DNA from: Azolla caroliniana | Taxonomy: Eukaryota > Polypodiophyta | Assembly (NCBI GenBank): GCA_043228905.1 | Contig: JBHGNT010000011.1 | Location: 22,180,349-22,244,348 of the forward strand | DNA length: 64,000 bases | Direction: 5' to 3' | Shown: in pieces, positions 27,601-34,929 of the stretch | Position numbering within the stretch: the first letter of the stretch is position 1 | Layout: every line of letters begins with the position of its first letter | Translations under genes and position numbers: made by a program | The notes under the pieces: model-generated | The model's database searches: none | The model's input: only the letters and a program-made list of their open reading frames with translations | Told to the model about the DNA's origin: nothing

Positions 27601-30600
27601 TGCCATGCTATCTTTGCCCTATGCTATTTGAGGTGCTGTGAGTCATTCAAGCATTACCCAAGTTACTCCATCTTCTTTATGATCTCAACCAGAGCTTTGT
27701 GTAGGTTGTTCCACTTAACGGAGGGCTGGGTGCATATGCCATAAGAGCTGCCGAGAGTCTTTTCTTTCTTTCCTGCTTAGATTAGGTTTCTCTTTTGCTG
27801 TACTGGAGGGAAGAAGGAATGAGGGAGGCAGAGAGAATGTGTGAGAATGCAGGAACTTGGCCAAAGGTTGCATGATATAACGAAAAATCCTGGAGACACA
27901 TACAATGCTACCTCTACAAGCAGTTTTACAGGAAGTGCTGTACCCCTAATAGCGCGAGTATATTTGAAACTTGGAACATGGCATTGGACTTTGAAGCCTA
28001 TTTTTGATGAAGAAGCAGTGAAGGGTACGTACATGAAAAAGATCTATTGTTTAATAGATTGTTAACTTGAGTTTTTTTCCTAAACTAGAAAATATTTCAT
28101 GCTTTTATAACAGGCATACTTCACGCATTGCGAAATGCGACAGATTATGCACCCGAGTGGGCAAAAGCTTGGCATACATGGGGATTGTTTAATTCTGCTG
28201 TTGTTTCTCAGTATGCAATGCGAGGGCAGCATTCTGCAGTGCGTGGGTATGTTGAGGCTGCAGTTAGAGGGTATTTTCATTCCATTGCATATGCTTCCAA
28301 TCGGAAGGGTGGAGATGACAGTCTGCAGGTCAGATATACTTGAATACATGCCAAGGCAAAGTTTTTAACCACGGGCTAACGTATTTTCAATCATGATCAG
28401 GATATTCTTCGGTTATTAACCTTGTGGTTTAGTTATGGCGCAAGTGATGAAGTCAGAGATGCCCTTCAAGAAGGCTTTACCCAAGTGAATATTGATACAT
28501 GGCTTGTCGTTCTTCCACAAATCATTGCACGGATCCATTCTCATATTCCTGCTGTTAGAGAGCTGATACAGTCATTGCTTGTTCGTATCGGAAGAGATCA
28601 CCCACAGGTTGTCTCAGTTCCACAATTATTCTACTAAATGGAAAGGTTTCTTGTAGTGCTGAGTTTTTTTATATGTTTGGAAACTATTCTAAAGTATATA
28701 TTGCTGTTGACTGCTACAGGCACTAATGTATCCTCTGCTTGTGGCTTGTAAATCCATAAGCTCGCTTCGACGAACTGCCGCAGAACAAGTTGTTGAAGAA
28801 GTTCGCCAACATAGTCCACACAGTGCACGTCTCGTTGAGCAGGTAGGGAGGTTTGATGCTTTTTTATTGGTTTCAAAGGTACAGGTCATTGTTAGAAAAC
28901 CTGCATCACCTGTATCAGGCCCAGCTGGTTTCCAAGGAACTCATAAGAGTAGCCATCTTATGGCATGAGACATGGCATGAAGCCTTAGAAGAAGCCAGTC
29001 GCCTATACTTTGGTGAGCACAATGTAGAGGGAATGCTACATGTGCTGTTGCCGTTGCACACTCTGCTTGAAAAGGAAGGGCCTAAAACAGCTCAGGAAAT
29101 TCTTTTTGTTCAGGTAATTTCAGAGTTGGATTGGATTTAAGACTGTTTATCGTATCCTCTCTCATTTCATGTTTATTTTACGTATACTAGAATTATGGCC
29201 GTGAACTGCAAGAAGCATATGAATGCTGCATGAAATATCGTAAAACAGGAAAAGAAGCAGAGCTAACCCAGGTGAAACAATGGGTGAAATATTTTTATGC
29301 TGCTCTAACAGGGATTTCATGTGTGCATTTGATTTTATGTATTTATGTATATTTAGGCATGGGATCTATATTATCATGTATTCAAGAGGATTAATAAACA
29401 ACTTCCGAGCTTAACCACGCTGGAGTTGCAGGTATAATTTTCTGCTACCTCTTCCTCGGCTACGACGTACTGACTTTGACCTGTAGTTGATATTAATATA
29501 TCTATTTATGTCTTTGTTGCTTTCCCTTCTTGCTTTGTTATAAGCGTGTAATGATTTTTGCCCTTTCCAGAATGTATCCCCGGATCTTCTCAATGCTCGT
29601 GATCTGGTTCTTGCTGTCCCTGGAACATATCGTGCAGGTATATGATTTATGGATAATCTAGTGTCGCATACTTTATAGACTGACATTATTATCTGACTAC
29701 TTTGTAGGGGCTCCTGTTGTTACAATTACTGGGTTTGCACCCCAGCTTCTTGTCATTCCATCAAAACAACGGCCCAGAAAGTGTACTATCTATGGTAGTG
29801 ATGGTGAAGATCATGCCTTCCTCTTGAAAGGACATGAAGATTTGAGGCAGGATGAGAGAGTTATGCAGGTATATGATGCAGAGTATTAATAAAAGCTTCT
29901 CCATGGTATGATCATTATCAATTGGTTAATATGAAATTGGTGTGGACCAGCTATTTGGATTGGTGAATACATTACTTGCAAATGCTCCTCACACGGCAGA
30001 AAAAGACCTTTCTATTCAACGATATGCTGTCATTCCACTGTCTCCCAATAGTGGATTGTTAGGTTGGGTCCCTAATTGCGACACACTTCACCATCTTATC
30101 CGGGAGTACAGGGATGCACGGAAGGTAAAATCTTGTTGGGTAATTTGTGGTTTAACTCTGTTGTATTCTCTAAACGATAGTCATGTTTCTCGTAGCAGAT
30201 CCCAGTCAATATGGAACATCGTCTCATGCTGGCATTTGCTCCTGATTATGAAAACCTTACATTGATTGCTAAGGTGGAGGTCTTTGAACATGCATTGCAG
30301 AATACAGATGGGAATGATCTTGCTAAAGTAAGTGTCTGTATAATTACATGGTTATTGGAAAGCTCAATATGTTAATCTAGATACATTTTCTGTTCAGGTT
30401 CTTTGGCTAAAGAGTAGAACCTCTGAGGTTTGGCTTTCACGTAGAACTAATTATACACGGAGTCTAGCTGTAATGAGCATGGTATCCTCTTTTCCTATTT
30501 AAGGGTGTTCCAGTATCAATTTTTTAACACTTCTTATTCTTTTCTCATATGAAATTTCATTTACAGGTGGGCTACCTCCTAGGTCTGGGTGATCGGCATC

Positions 30601-32504
30601 CGAGCAATCTTATGCTTCATCGAGTAAGGTGAGAAAATGATTTGATATGAATTATGAGTTTGTGTGCACATCATATTTGCAAATCGATAATTTTTCTCTT
30701 TCCTGCGCATGAGGTGCACAGTGGGAAGATTCTCCATATTGACTTTGGTGACTGCTTTGAAGCAGCTATGAATCGTGAAAAGTTTCCTGAGAAGGTCAGT
30801 TATTATATGATAGAACATTGGCTTTCATGGGGATTATGCAAGCACAAATTCATAACAAGTCTGGATTGGTGTTTCTGTTTCAGGTTCCTTTTAGGCTCAC
30901 TAGAATGCTAGTCAGAGCTATGGAAGTTAGTGGGATAGAAGGAAATTTTAGGTTCACTTGTGAAAATGTTGTTCAAGTTCTTAGATCAAACACGGATAGT
31001 GTAATGGCAATGATGGAGGTACATTTGATCATAGAAATATTAGTTCAATTTATGAACACATGGGTTACTCTAGATTTGATATGCATATATATACCCAAAA
31101 GCTAATGCTTGTGGTGAATTTCAGGCATTTGTCCATGATCCTTTGATAAATTGGCGGCTTTTCAACATGAATGAGGTTCCTCAAATGGGAACTCTTGCAA
31201 GTAACCGTACCTTAACAAGTGATGGCGGTAGTGCACTGCAAGATGCCGCTTCACCAATTCAAAGAGGATTTAGAGAACGTGAAGTTATGCAGGTATTGTT
31301 GTCATATTGTGATTAGATTCTGCTGCAAGAATGAGCTAAATATTGTTGGCTTATGAAATTCTGTTACAATTGTTTTTTGCAGGCTGTAGGACAGTTGGGT
31401 GATGCCAATGAAGTCCTTAATGAGCGTGCTGTAGCAGTAATGGCTCGTATGAAGTATAAGTTAACCGGACGTGATTTTTCTCCAGCCTCTGCTTCAGCTG
31501 GGAATTTAATGAACAGTTCTGTTCTGGCGGATCGAACTGCATTAAGTGCTGATCACGATTCAGAAACTGGACTTTCTGTTAGTGTTCAGGTGCAGAAGCT
31601 TATTGATCAGGCAATGTCGCATGAAAACTTGTGTCAATGCTATGTTGGGTATACTCCTTCGCCTTTAAATGATGTTATTAATGAATCTGTTTTTTATAAT
31701 CGCAACTTCGCGCCTAGAATAATTTGATAGTGTCTGAACTGATTTAGGTATTAAGAGGTGTTATCTTTGCATTGCCACATAAAATTAATGTTCTATGTTT
31801 CAGCAGAATAATTAGCAGAGTGCTACCAAAACTGTGGTTTTTATCAGCAAAATAAGTAGTGTACTGTTATCTACCATTATAAGTACGCAGTGTAACCTCT
31901 TGGTTCTGGAAGTACCACTGTCTTTTTATGCCTTAAATCCTACTTATTTTGAAACCCTGGCTAAGATTATAGAAGCAAACAAAGAGCGTAGAGTAATAAA
32001 AAGTTGCCTCTGATACAAATTAGAGGGTTCTGAGAGCCAAGAAAATAAGCCCAGTAAAAACGACAAAAGTTTTACACTTATCAAATATATATGATGACAA
32101 TCATCCCTTGTCCAAGAAGCCTTGCCCATCGGCATAAGCATCAAGAAACTGGCAGAATATTTAGTGGCTCTTTGTAACAGTTATGGACAGCTAGCTACCA
32201 TCGTGCAGGGTTAGATTTTTTATTTCTCCTTTTTCAACTTTCCATATAACTAGTGAATCACTAGTAGTGATAGACAATCTTTTTGGACCTTTGTGGAAAC
32301 TGTCTGATTGACATTTCTAGATTGCTTTTAGATTACCACTTTCCACCTGCAACTTTGTACTTATTTCAAGATTTGGCTACATGGATATAATCATCTGTAG
32401 TGCCTTGTAAATTTCTATGCATCCTCTCTTGATAAACAATAGAATGAGTAAAAAGCAGAGAAAAAAAGATGGCTTTTAATTGCAGGTGGTGCCCTTTCTG
32501 GTGA
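655..32504 (+). CDS. TOR: Target of rapamycin (TOR) serine/threonine kinase, 5'-partial, 48 exons in window
   Basis: TOR is the catalytic subunit of the plant TORC1 complex (with RAPTOR and LST8). It couples nutrient and energy status to ribosome biogenesis, translation and growth. I joined 48 exons by GT-AG borders, and every phase closes: the total is 5991 nt, giving 1996 residues before a TGA. Domain order is HEAT repeats, FAT, FRB, PIKK catalytic domain, FATC. Diagnostic motifs include [89 protein letters not shown] and the C-terminal YVGWCPFW. The match to Arabidopsis TOR is essentially collinear from memory, and catalytic residues are intact, so the gene looks functional. The 5' end is outside the window. 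Four large introns carry LINE debris. Exon coordinates are given in the block entries below. Confidence 0.95.
1952..3331 (+). other. TOR intron 6, no recognised element
   Basis: A 1.4-kb AT-rich intron (donor gtaagt, acceptor gcag). No transposon coding similarity or clear repeat was seen on either strand. Confidence 0.6.
4024..4303 (+). repeat. 140-bp tandem duplication spanning the end of TOR exon 10 and its splice donor
   Basis: The sequence around atatctttcgaaggtgagta (from 4031) recurs 140 bp later at 4171 as atatctttcgaatgtgagta. Both copies continue with similar aaaatggttcagaaac text and a fading match until about 4303. The second copy has G-to-T at the last exon base, but keeps a GTGAGT donor. 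It lies inside intron 10. Confidence 0.85.
4531..5690 (-). mobile_element. LINE-A 3' fragment in TOR intron 10 (copy 1)
   Basis: Reads on the minus strand. It starts at the left with the family tail (gaaagaaagatatattaa), then the GGCC hairpin block, 3'UTR, and the ORF2 C-terminal zinc region ([19 protein letters not shown] at about 5005-5241). Beyond about 5350 the match to the 19155-21395 copy is more degraded ([12 protein letters not shown] segment) and ends near 5690 where copy 2 begins. The reading frame is broken throughout. Confidence 0.75.
5691..6475 (-). mobile_element. LINE-A 3' fragment in TOR intron 10 (copy 2)
   Basis: Begins with agaaagaaagaaagatatat at 5691 directly abutting copy 1, in the same orientation. 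It contains the hairpin block (ggccaaaatggcc at 5727-5739), the 3'UTR and the end of ORF2 up to about 6475, the region of the Cys/His motif. It is 5'-truncated and the frame is disrupted. The head-to-tail pair suggests one copy landed at the tail of another. Confidence 0.75.
6476..7121 (+). other. Rest of TOR intron 10
   Basis: AT-rich sequence ending with the acceptor ttttttctcag before exon 11. No element recognised. Confidence 0.5.
8333..8548 (+). repeat. 108-bp tandem duplication in TOR intron 14
   Basis: tagtttttcatgaataaatt at 8333 recurs at 8441. The two units share the run through gctgtctgt, with a few substitutions. It is purely intronic. Confidence 0.85.
10449..12791 (+). other. 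TOR intron 22 with degraded LINE-A relic
   Basis: A 2.3-kb intron. The segment 10449-11724 shows nothing I can name. Between about 11725 and 12290 a minus-strand LINE-A relic is readable (see its own entry). The remainder up to the acceptor atatag at 12786-12791 is anonymous. Confidence 0.6.
11725..12290 (-). mobile_element. Degraded LINE-A relic in TOR intron 22
   Basis: The left end gaagaaagaaagctatatca plus ttaaggggccaaaatagtca and taagacctaataagagatta are decayed versions of the LINE-A tail and hairpin block. Later text (ggtcactgatcagaataatg near 12135, acaattggactgc) parallels the ORF2 region around 20100-20200 in reverse complement. It is heavily mutated and internally deleted. Confidence 0.6.
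13856..14876 (+). other. TOR intron 26, no recognised element
   Basis: A 1.0-kb AT-rich intron between small exons 26 and 27. I see no transposon similarity. Confidence 0.55.
15270..16235 (+). mobile_element. LINE-A relic, sense orientation, TOR intron 27
   Basis: Starts near gcatatgcagcccttatgcc and follows the same order as 19890-21370: KLWLLDT-like text, [32 protein letters not shown], then the promoter-distal ORF2 end, and the hairpin block ggtcttatagggcattttgg near 16205-16235. Frameshifts and deletions are frequent, so it is a pseudogene fragment. Confidence 0.7.
16236..16835 (+). other. Unassigned part of TOR intron 27
   Basis: Contains several imperfect short repeats of the type ttagctcaggcttgaaggctc and agtcgaac/gactcgaag between about 16400 and 16545. 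No coding similarity was recognised. It could be a piece of an unknown repeat. Confidence 0.4.
16836..17145 (+). mobile_element. LINE-A 3'-end fragment, sense orientation, TOR intron 27
   Basis: Matches the last ~330 bp of the 19155-21395 element: cctgtcatcgacagatgaaagccattatc, a CATAGCAGGTGCTT block, then ggtcttataggctagtttgg and the tail atatatccttctttttcttc. This second sense copy sits about 40 bp before exon 28. Confidence 0.7.
17872..18230 (-). mobile_element. LINE-A 3' fragment, antisense, TOR intron 30
   Basis: Left end gaagaaagaaagaaatatta, hairpin block ggccaaaatggcc near 17904, the antisense 3'UTR and agataatggcttttatctgtcgatgacaa, then cut off at a G-tract and GA microsatellite near 18225-18250. 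Confidence 0.75.
18231..18480 (-). mobile_element. Two rearranged LINE-A 3' snippets, antisense
   Basis: After a (GA)n run at about 18230-18252, the hairpin block appears at about 18262 and again at about 18393. Between them is a short internal ORF2 piece (reverse complement of the segment around 20530-20590), so a large internal deletion joins 3'UTR to ORF2 C-terminal sequence. Confidence 0.6.
18655..19140 (+). mobile_element. LINE-B 3' fragment, 5'-truncated
   Basis: The frame 18644-19039 encodes [14 protein letters not shown], a Cys/His motif [19 protein letters not shown] and a C-terminus LQHMNTPS. It is nearly identical to the end of the LINE-B copy at 47474-50157, but without that copy's frameshift near 47800. 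It is followed by a 3'UTR with the block ggtcaaaattggcctcttta and a tail of TTCTAA repeats (about 19107-19138). The tail abuts the LINE-A fragment on the right. Confidence 0.85.
19155..21395 (+). mobile_element. LINE-A, 5'-truncated copy with long ORF2 remnant
   Basis: The largest LINE-A piece: the RT-to-C-terminus of ORF2, a 3'UTR, the hairpin block (ggccattttggcc near 21328-21340), then atatatctttctttctttct ending in a (TTTC)n tail at about 21365-21390. Endonuclease and ORF1 are absent. The left edge meets the LINE-B tail at about 19140-19158. Confidence 0.85.
19159..21177 (+). pseudogene. LINE-A ORF2 fragment: reverse transcriptase and C-terminal zinc motif
   Basis: An uninterrupted 672-codon frame. 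Visible non-LTR reverse transcriptase blocks are [18 protein letters not shown] (residues ~14-31), [15 protein letters not shown] (~47-61), [18 protein letters not shown] (~111-128) and the catalytic YADDIVL (~149-155). Near residues 495-515 lies the Cys/His cluster [18 protein letters not shown], common at the C-terminus of LINE ORF2. The ORF begins inside the RT fingers, so the endonuclease and first RT block are missing and the piece cannot transpose by itself. An open frame this long with few defects implies a fairly recent insertion. The first ATG is simply the first in frame, not a natural start. Confidence 0.85.
21400..21735 (-). mobile_element. Decayed LINE-A relic, antisense
   Basis: gttttgttgtttttgaggac, gagaatctggttagctaaac, acatctccaacatgggctga and gcgacaaattgctagtgtct follow the antisense LINE-A 3'UTR in order, at low identity. 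Weak but collinear. Confidence 0.5.
22340..26040 (-). pseudogene. LINE-C ORF2: AP endonuclease, reverse transcriptase, zinc motif (multiple nonsense)
   Basis: Starts at [10 protein letters not shown] (26040), 36 bp after ORF1. The N-terminal half resembles an AP-type endonuclease ([44 protein letters not shown]). RT blocks are [62 protein letters not shown] and [15 protein letters not shown]-terminal Cys/His motif [17 protein letters not shown] follows. In-frame stops begin at 25867, 25603, 23461, 23413 (all TGA) and 23158 (TAG), and a frameshift lies near 22780-22807. The stop-free run 25524-23461 alone is 687 codons. ORF1 and ORF2 are in the same frame, separated by the ORF1 stop. Confidence 0.85.
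26077..26889 (-). pseudogene. LINE-C ORF1, coiled-coil RNA-binding protein (one nonsense codon)
   Basis: The start is taken at MTSRRTKEL (26889), not at the upstream ATG, because the family start is usually just before the charged region. A long Lys/Glu-rich coiled coil (about residues 35-140) is followed by an RRM-like segment, [19 protein letters not shown] and [19 protein letters not shown], resembling L1 ORF1p. A TAA at 26215-26217 interrupts the frame. The same frame continues with [20 protein letters not shown] and ends at TGA 26077-26079, the usual ORF1 C-terminal pattern of positions. ORF1 proteins bind element RNA in cytoplasmic particles. Confidence 0.75.
26890..27383 (-). promoter_or_regulatory. 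Putative LINE-C 5'UTR / internal promoter
   Basis: Sequence 5' of ORF1 on the minus strand. It is markedly richer in CpG at its outer end (ttgtcgcgatattccgcgag on the minus strand, about 27360-27380), with TC-rich and (A)GGGTTT-type stretches nearer the ORF. LINEs carry their promoter in the 5'UTR; that this piece acts so is inference. Confidence 0.4.
27395..27570 (-). mobile_element. LINE-A-like relic beside LINE-C
   Basis: Two imperfect ~83-bp units (ccttaattgatttgtagtgt at 27407 and ccttgattgacttgtagtat at 27490) resemble the antisense LINE-A text cacatgattgacttgtagca near 4960. Low confidence because of decay. Confidence 0.4.
28919..29431 (+). other. TOR: TOR exons 35-37: FKBP12-rapamycin-binding (FRB) domain
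   Basis: Exons 28919-29113, 29191-29271 and 29357-29431 encode window residues 1435-1551. Family hallmarks are visible: [33 protein letters not shown] and [12 protein letters not shown]. The Ser of ASRLY and the Trp/Phe of AWDLYYHVF, which in human mTOR contact rapamycin, are kept. The domain itself therefore looks able to bind; rapamycin sensitivity in plants is known to depend also on FKBP12. Confidence 0.93.
29571..31018 (+). other. TOR: TOR exons 38-45: PI3K-related kinase catalytic domain
   Basis: Exons: 29571-29637, 29708-29868, 29951-30124, 30199-30327, 30398-30481, 30567-30628, 30722-30794, 30884-31018. Motifs in order are [40 protein letters not shown], the catalytic loop GLGDRHPSN (Asp at about window residue 1765) and the metal-binding DFG in HIDFGDCFE (Asp at about 1784). 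The donor of the sixth exon of this block is set at 30629 (gtgaga) with acceptor 30720-30721. That gives HRVSGK, matching the HRYSGK and DRLSGK of other TORs. Confidence 0.93.
31125..31648 (+). other. TOR: TOR exons 46-47: post-kinase linker and most of FATC
   Basis: Exons 31125-31292 and 31383-31648. They encode [14 protein letters not shown], a variable Ser/Thr/Ala-rich linker, then [18 protein letters not shown] and the FATC helix [21 protein letters not shown]. The open frame could run 79 nt beyond 31648 (to about 31727), but that tail has no FATC character. A donor (gtatac) at 31649 followed by the microexon restores the conserved end. Confidence 0.9.
32486..32504 (+). other. TOR: TOR exon 48: 19-nt coding microexon for the FATC terminus
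   Basis: After acceptor ttgcag (32480-32485), one G completes the split Gly codon from exon 47, then TGG TGC CCT TTC TGG TGA encode W-C-P-F-W-stop. That pentapeptide is the invariant end of TOR proteins and sits at the extreme C-terminus. Intron 47 is 837 bp. The exact phase fit and motif make chance unlikely. Confidence 0.93.
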
Positions 32505-34929
32505 GGTCGCTCCATTGTAAACAGGGAGGATAAATTCAATTTTGTACTATATGTATAAAAAGTCTCAATGTATATAGTGTGGCTGCAGGGAAATAAGCTG
32601 CCTTGCTCCATTGTAATATGTTGCCTGTAATATATCAGAAGAACCATAATTAATATGGTGTAATATATTACTTCCGTGTAACATATTGCATTTTGTTCTA
32701 TACAAATCTTCTGGGTGATTTTCTTTCATCAATGTAGTAGTCCAAATTTGTATTCTGTAAAAATCATATAAAGTAGTACCTCATACATGTATGGTGCTGT
32801 GTATAAAAATACAAGCCGTGATAAAGAGCTGATGGTCTAAAAAATGGTTGATAGAGCGTAGACTAGCTAAAGATCTTTATGAGGAGCCAAAAATCCAATG
32901 GATCTCCAACCATCTAGGAGTACATTCTTTGCACAATTAGTGTATCATAAAAACATACAAATGTATACTGGCACACAAAAACATACAAGTGCCTAGCAAT
33001 GTATGAATGTTAAATTCTCGTTGATCCATGCCTCAAGGATGGGACACTTTGACTTTGATTAGGTTGTACATGCCTAAATTTTTTATGAATTGTTACAGGG
33101 AGAGCCTTGGATTCTTGCGTAGATTGTGTCAAGTTACCATTTTTAGGTATCTCCAATTCCCTCATCCTGCAGAATATAATGTTATTCCATCCCTTCTACT
33201 TTGAGGCTCTCTAGGATAGTGCAATTACCTCATGATCCATAACTTGCCCCTTGGTTTTTGGTTTTTGGTTTTTATTCAATCCAGCAGTGAAGGGTGGGTA
33301 TAATAGATTATTTGGCCTTCCAAATCTCTTTTTTCCTACCATCTTCGTTCAATCATTTCAAGTACCTCTACATATGTTGGGCACCTTTACAATGTTGGAT
33401 TGACATGAGATGACTAAGGAGCTTTCTGAATGCATGTGTTCTATTCAAAATATTTCTTCCCATAGATGTTGAAGTCCAATGATGCAAAACTGATGAGAAA
33501 TTTCATTACTTTTTGTACGTGTTTTATGCAAGCACATGCTGGGTGTGAACAAGCTCCAACACCCAAACCACCTTATAAGCTACTCTGAAGAAAGGTGAGG
33601 TGCATTAAAAACAAGAGTGAGTTAATTGCCTACTGTTTAAAATTAACCTTGTGAAGGATCCTTCTTGAAAAATGATACCAAAACCAAAAGAGGGTTCATC
33701 CTTCTTGAATGTATATGAGTACATGATTAAATGGGTGTAATTTCGTAAAGAAAATATTGAGGCTCTTTGAATGTTTATCAAGTGGCAAACGATGGTGTAG
33801 AAGCAACTAGATTAAAAGGTGGAGAGTCTCTAGATTGATCCAAGAGGAGTGATCGGCCCTTGGCGTAGAAGATAGATGTTTGTTGGATACAACCTAGAGT
33901 CCAAGGCCTACATACAACTAGAAGATGATACCCAGTGGGCATGTGAGATTCAATGAAGGTCCACATGTCTGGGAGTGGATGTGCTGGGAGTGGATGTGCG
34001 AGACATAAATAAAGGTACAACCATCAACTAGTCAACATTGGAAAAGTTTGCAACATGAGAAACAGGTCAATCTCGCTCTCTAGGCAGTTGTCTTTGATAA
34101 TGACTAGGAATCAAGATTTATGGATGAGGCAATTCTAGATGCGTGATTGAAAGAATCCAGAGTTGCTTGAGGAAGTGAATCCAGTCACTTTGGAGTCTGA
34201 GATTAAGAGTGTACACCCAACAATAATAATTAGGACTTTGAGGATAAACTAAATAAACAGGTATGAGCTTTTCAATGTAATAAAATCCACCAAGTCCCGA
34301 GCTCTGAGTACAAGGCTTCAAATTCACCTTGGCAATATATATCACGTGGACTCACTGTTCTTTCTACCACGTGGACACAAAATATATCACGTGGACTCAC
34401 TGTTCTTTCTACCACTCAATCTCAATTTCTTTCTGTGGTTCCATCCTCCTCTTATTTGAGCTTCTGCCTTTCATAATTTCTATAGTATCCACATGTTTTG
34501 TTCAAACATAATATTGAATTCTGATCCATGATCAAGATATGGAACATGCATCCTAAATTTTCATCAATGCTTCACATTTGTTAAAACATCATTTGAATAG
34601 AGATGCGATAAATCAATTTCTTCTGAGAAAATTGTCTATATTTATTTTATGATAATAATGCCAGTGGTTACAACCAGTTTTTTTTGTGATTTTATCCTCT
34701 TTCTGTGAGGGAAACTATTTACAGCTTGACCTTGACAATCTTATATTCTTGTGTCGGGATTGAAAGCAGCCAACCTAAGAATATTCCATGACCAAAACTA
34801 CATAATCCATAATGACCTTGAGCCACTGCATAATAAAACCTTCAATTAGCAATCTGATAGGAAAACATATTTTTTGTAGCAATTCTGAAATGGCATCATC
34901 ATTCTGCCGTTTTGATCTACTCCATTGCT
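32505..34929. other. Convergent intergenic region between TOR and the SCAPER-like gene
   Basis: Carries the TOR 3'UTR (start 32505) and the 3'UTR of the minus-strand gene. AT-rich, with no ORF of note and no transposon recognised. A polyadenylation site cannot be fixed by eye. Confidence 0.6.
34336..34415. repeat. 45-bp tandem duplication with three CACGTG palindromes
   Basis: atatatcacgtggactcact at 34337 and 34382. CACGTG hexamers occur at 34343-34348, 34368-34373 and 34388-34393. CACGTG is the G-box bound by plant bHLH and bZIP factors, but this spot lies between two gene 3' ends, so a promoter role is doubtful. Confidence 0.7.

Larger units (their letters stand above)
17758..27852 (+). 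other. TOR: TOR intron 30, 10.1 kb, packed with LINE insertions
   Basis: The donor gtatct at 17758 and acceptor atgcag ending at 27852 flank the largest intron in the window. Exon 30 ends in phase 0 (FSQLQ) and exon 31 begins in phase 0 (ELGQRLHDI), so the coding frame is unaffected. The intron holds LINE-A fragments on both strands, a LINE-B 3' fragment, a long LINE-A ORF2 piece and an almost complete LINE-C. Stretches 21736-22136 and 27571-27852 have no clear identity beyond possible LINE relics. Confidence 0.9.
10159..28842 (+). other. TOR: TOR exons 21-34: FAT domain
   Basis: Exons: 10159-10293, 10387-10448, 12792-12889, 13333-13442, 13522-13695, 13790-13855, 14877-14945, 17188-17301, 17402-17539, 17614-17757, 27853-28024, 28114-28328, 28401-28607, 28720-28842. 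They encode window residues 826-1434. Recognisable stretches are [85 protein letters not shown] and [14 protein letters not shown]. The FAT helical repeats clamp the kinase. This block spans 18.7 kb because introns 22, 27 and 30 hold LINE insertions, yet all phases across them agree (for example TG|G at the exon 22/23 join restores the Trp of ESWYEKLQRW). Confidence 0.92.

Noticed and set aside
30567-30794. An extra residue (HRVHSGK) in the TOR catalytic region
   Set aside because: It came from using donor 30624 and acceptor 30713. Using donor gtgaga at 30629 and acceptor ...cacag ending 30721 gives HRVSGK, the same length as other TORs, so there is no insertion.
31649-31727. An alternative TOR C-terminus of 26 residues read straight through exon 47
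   Set aside because: It lacks any FATC character, and the downstream microexon restores the invariant W-C-P-F-W in phase. Treated as intron read-through.
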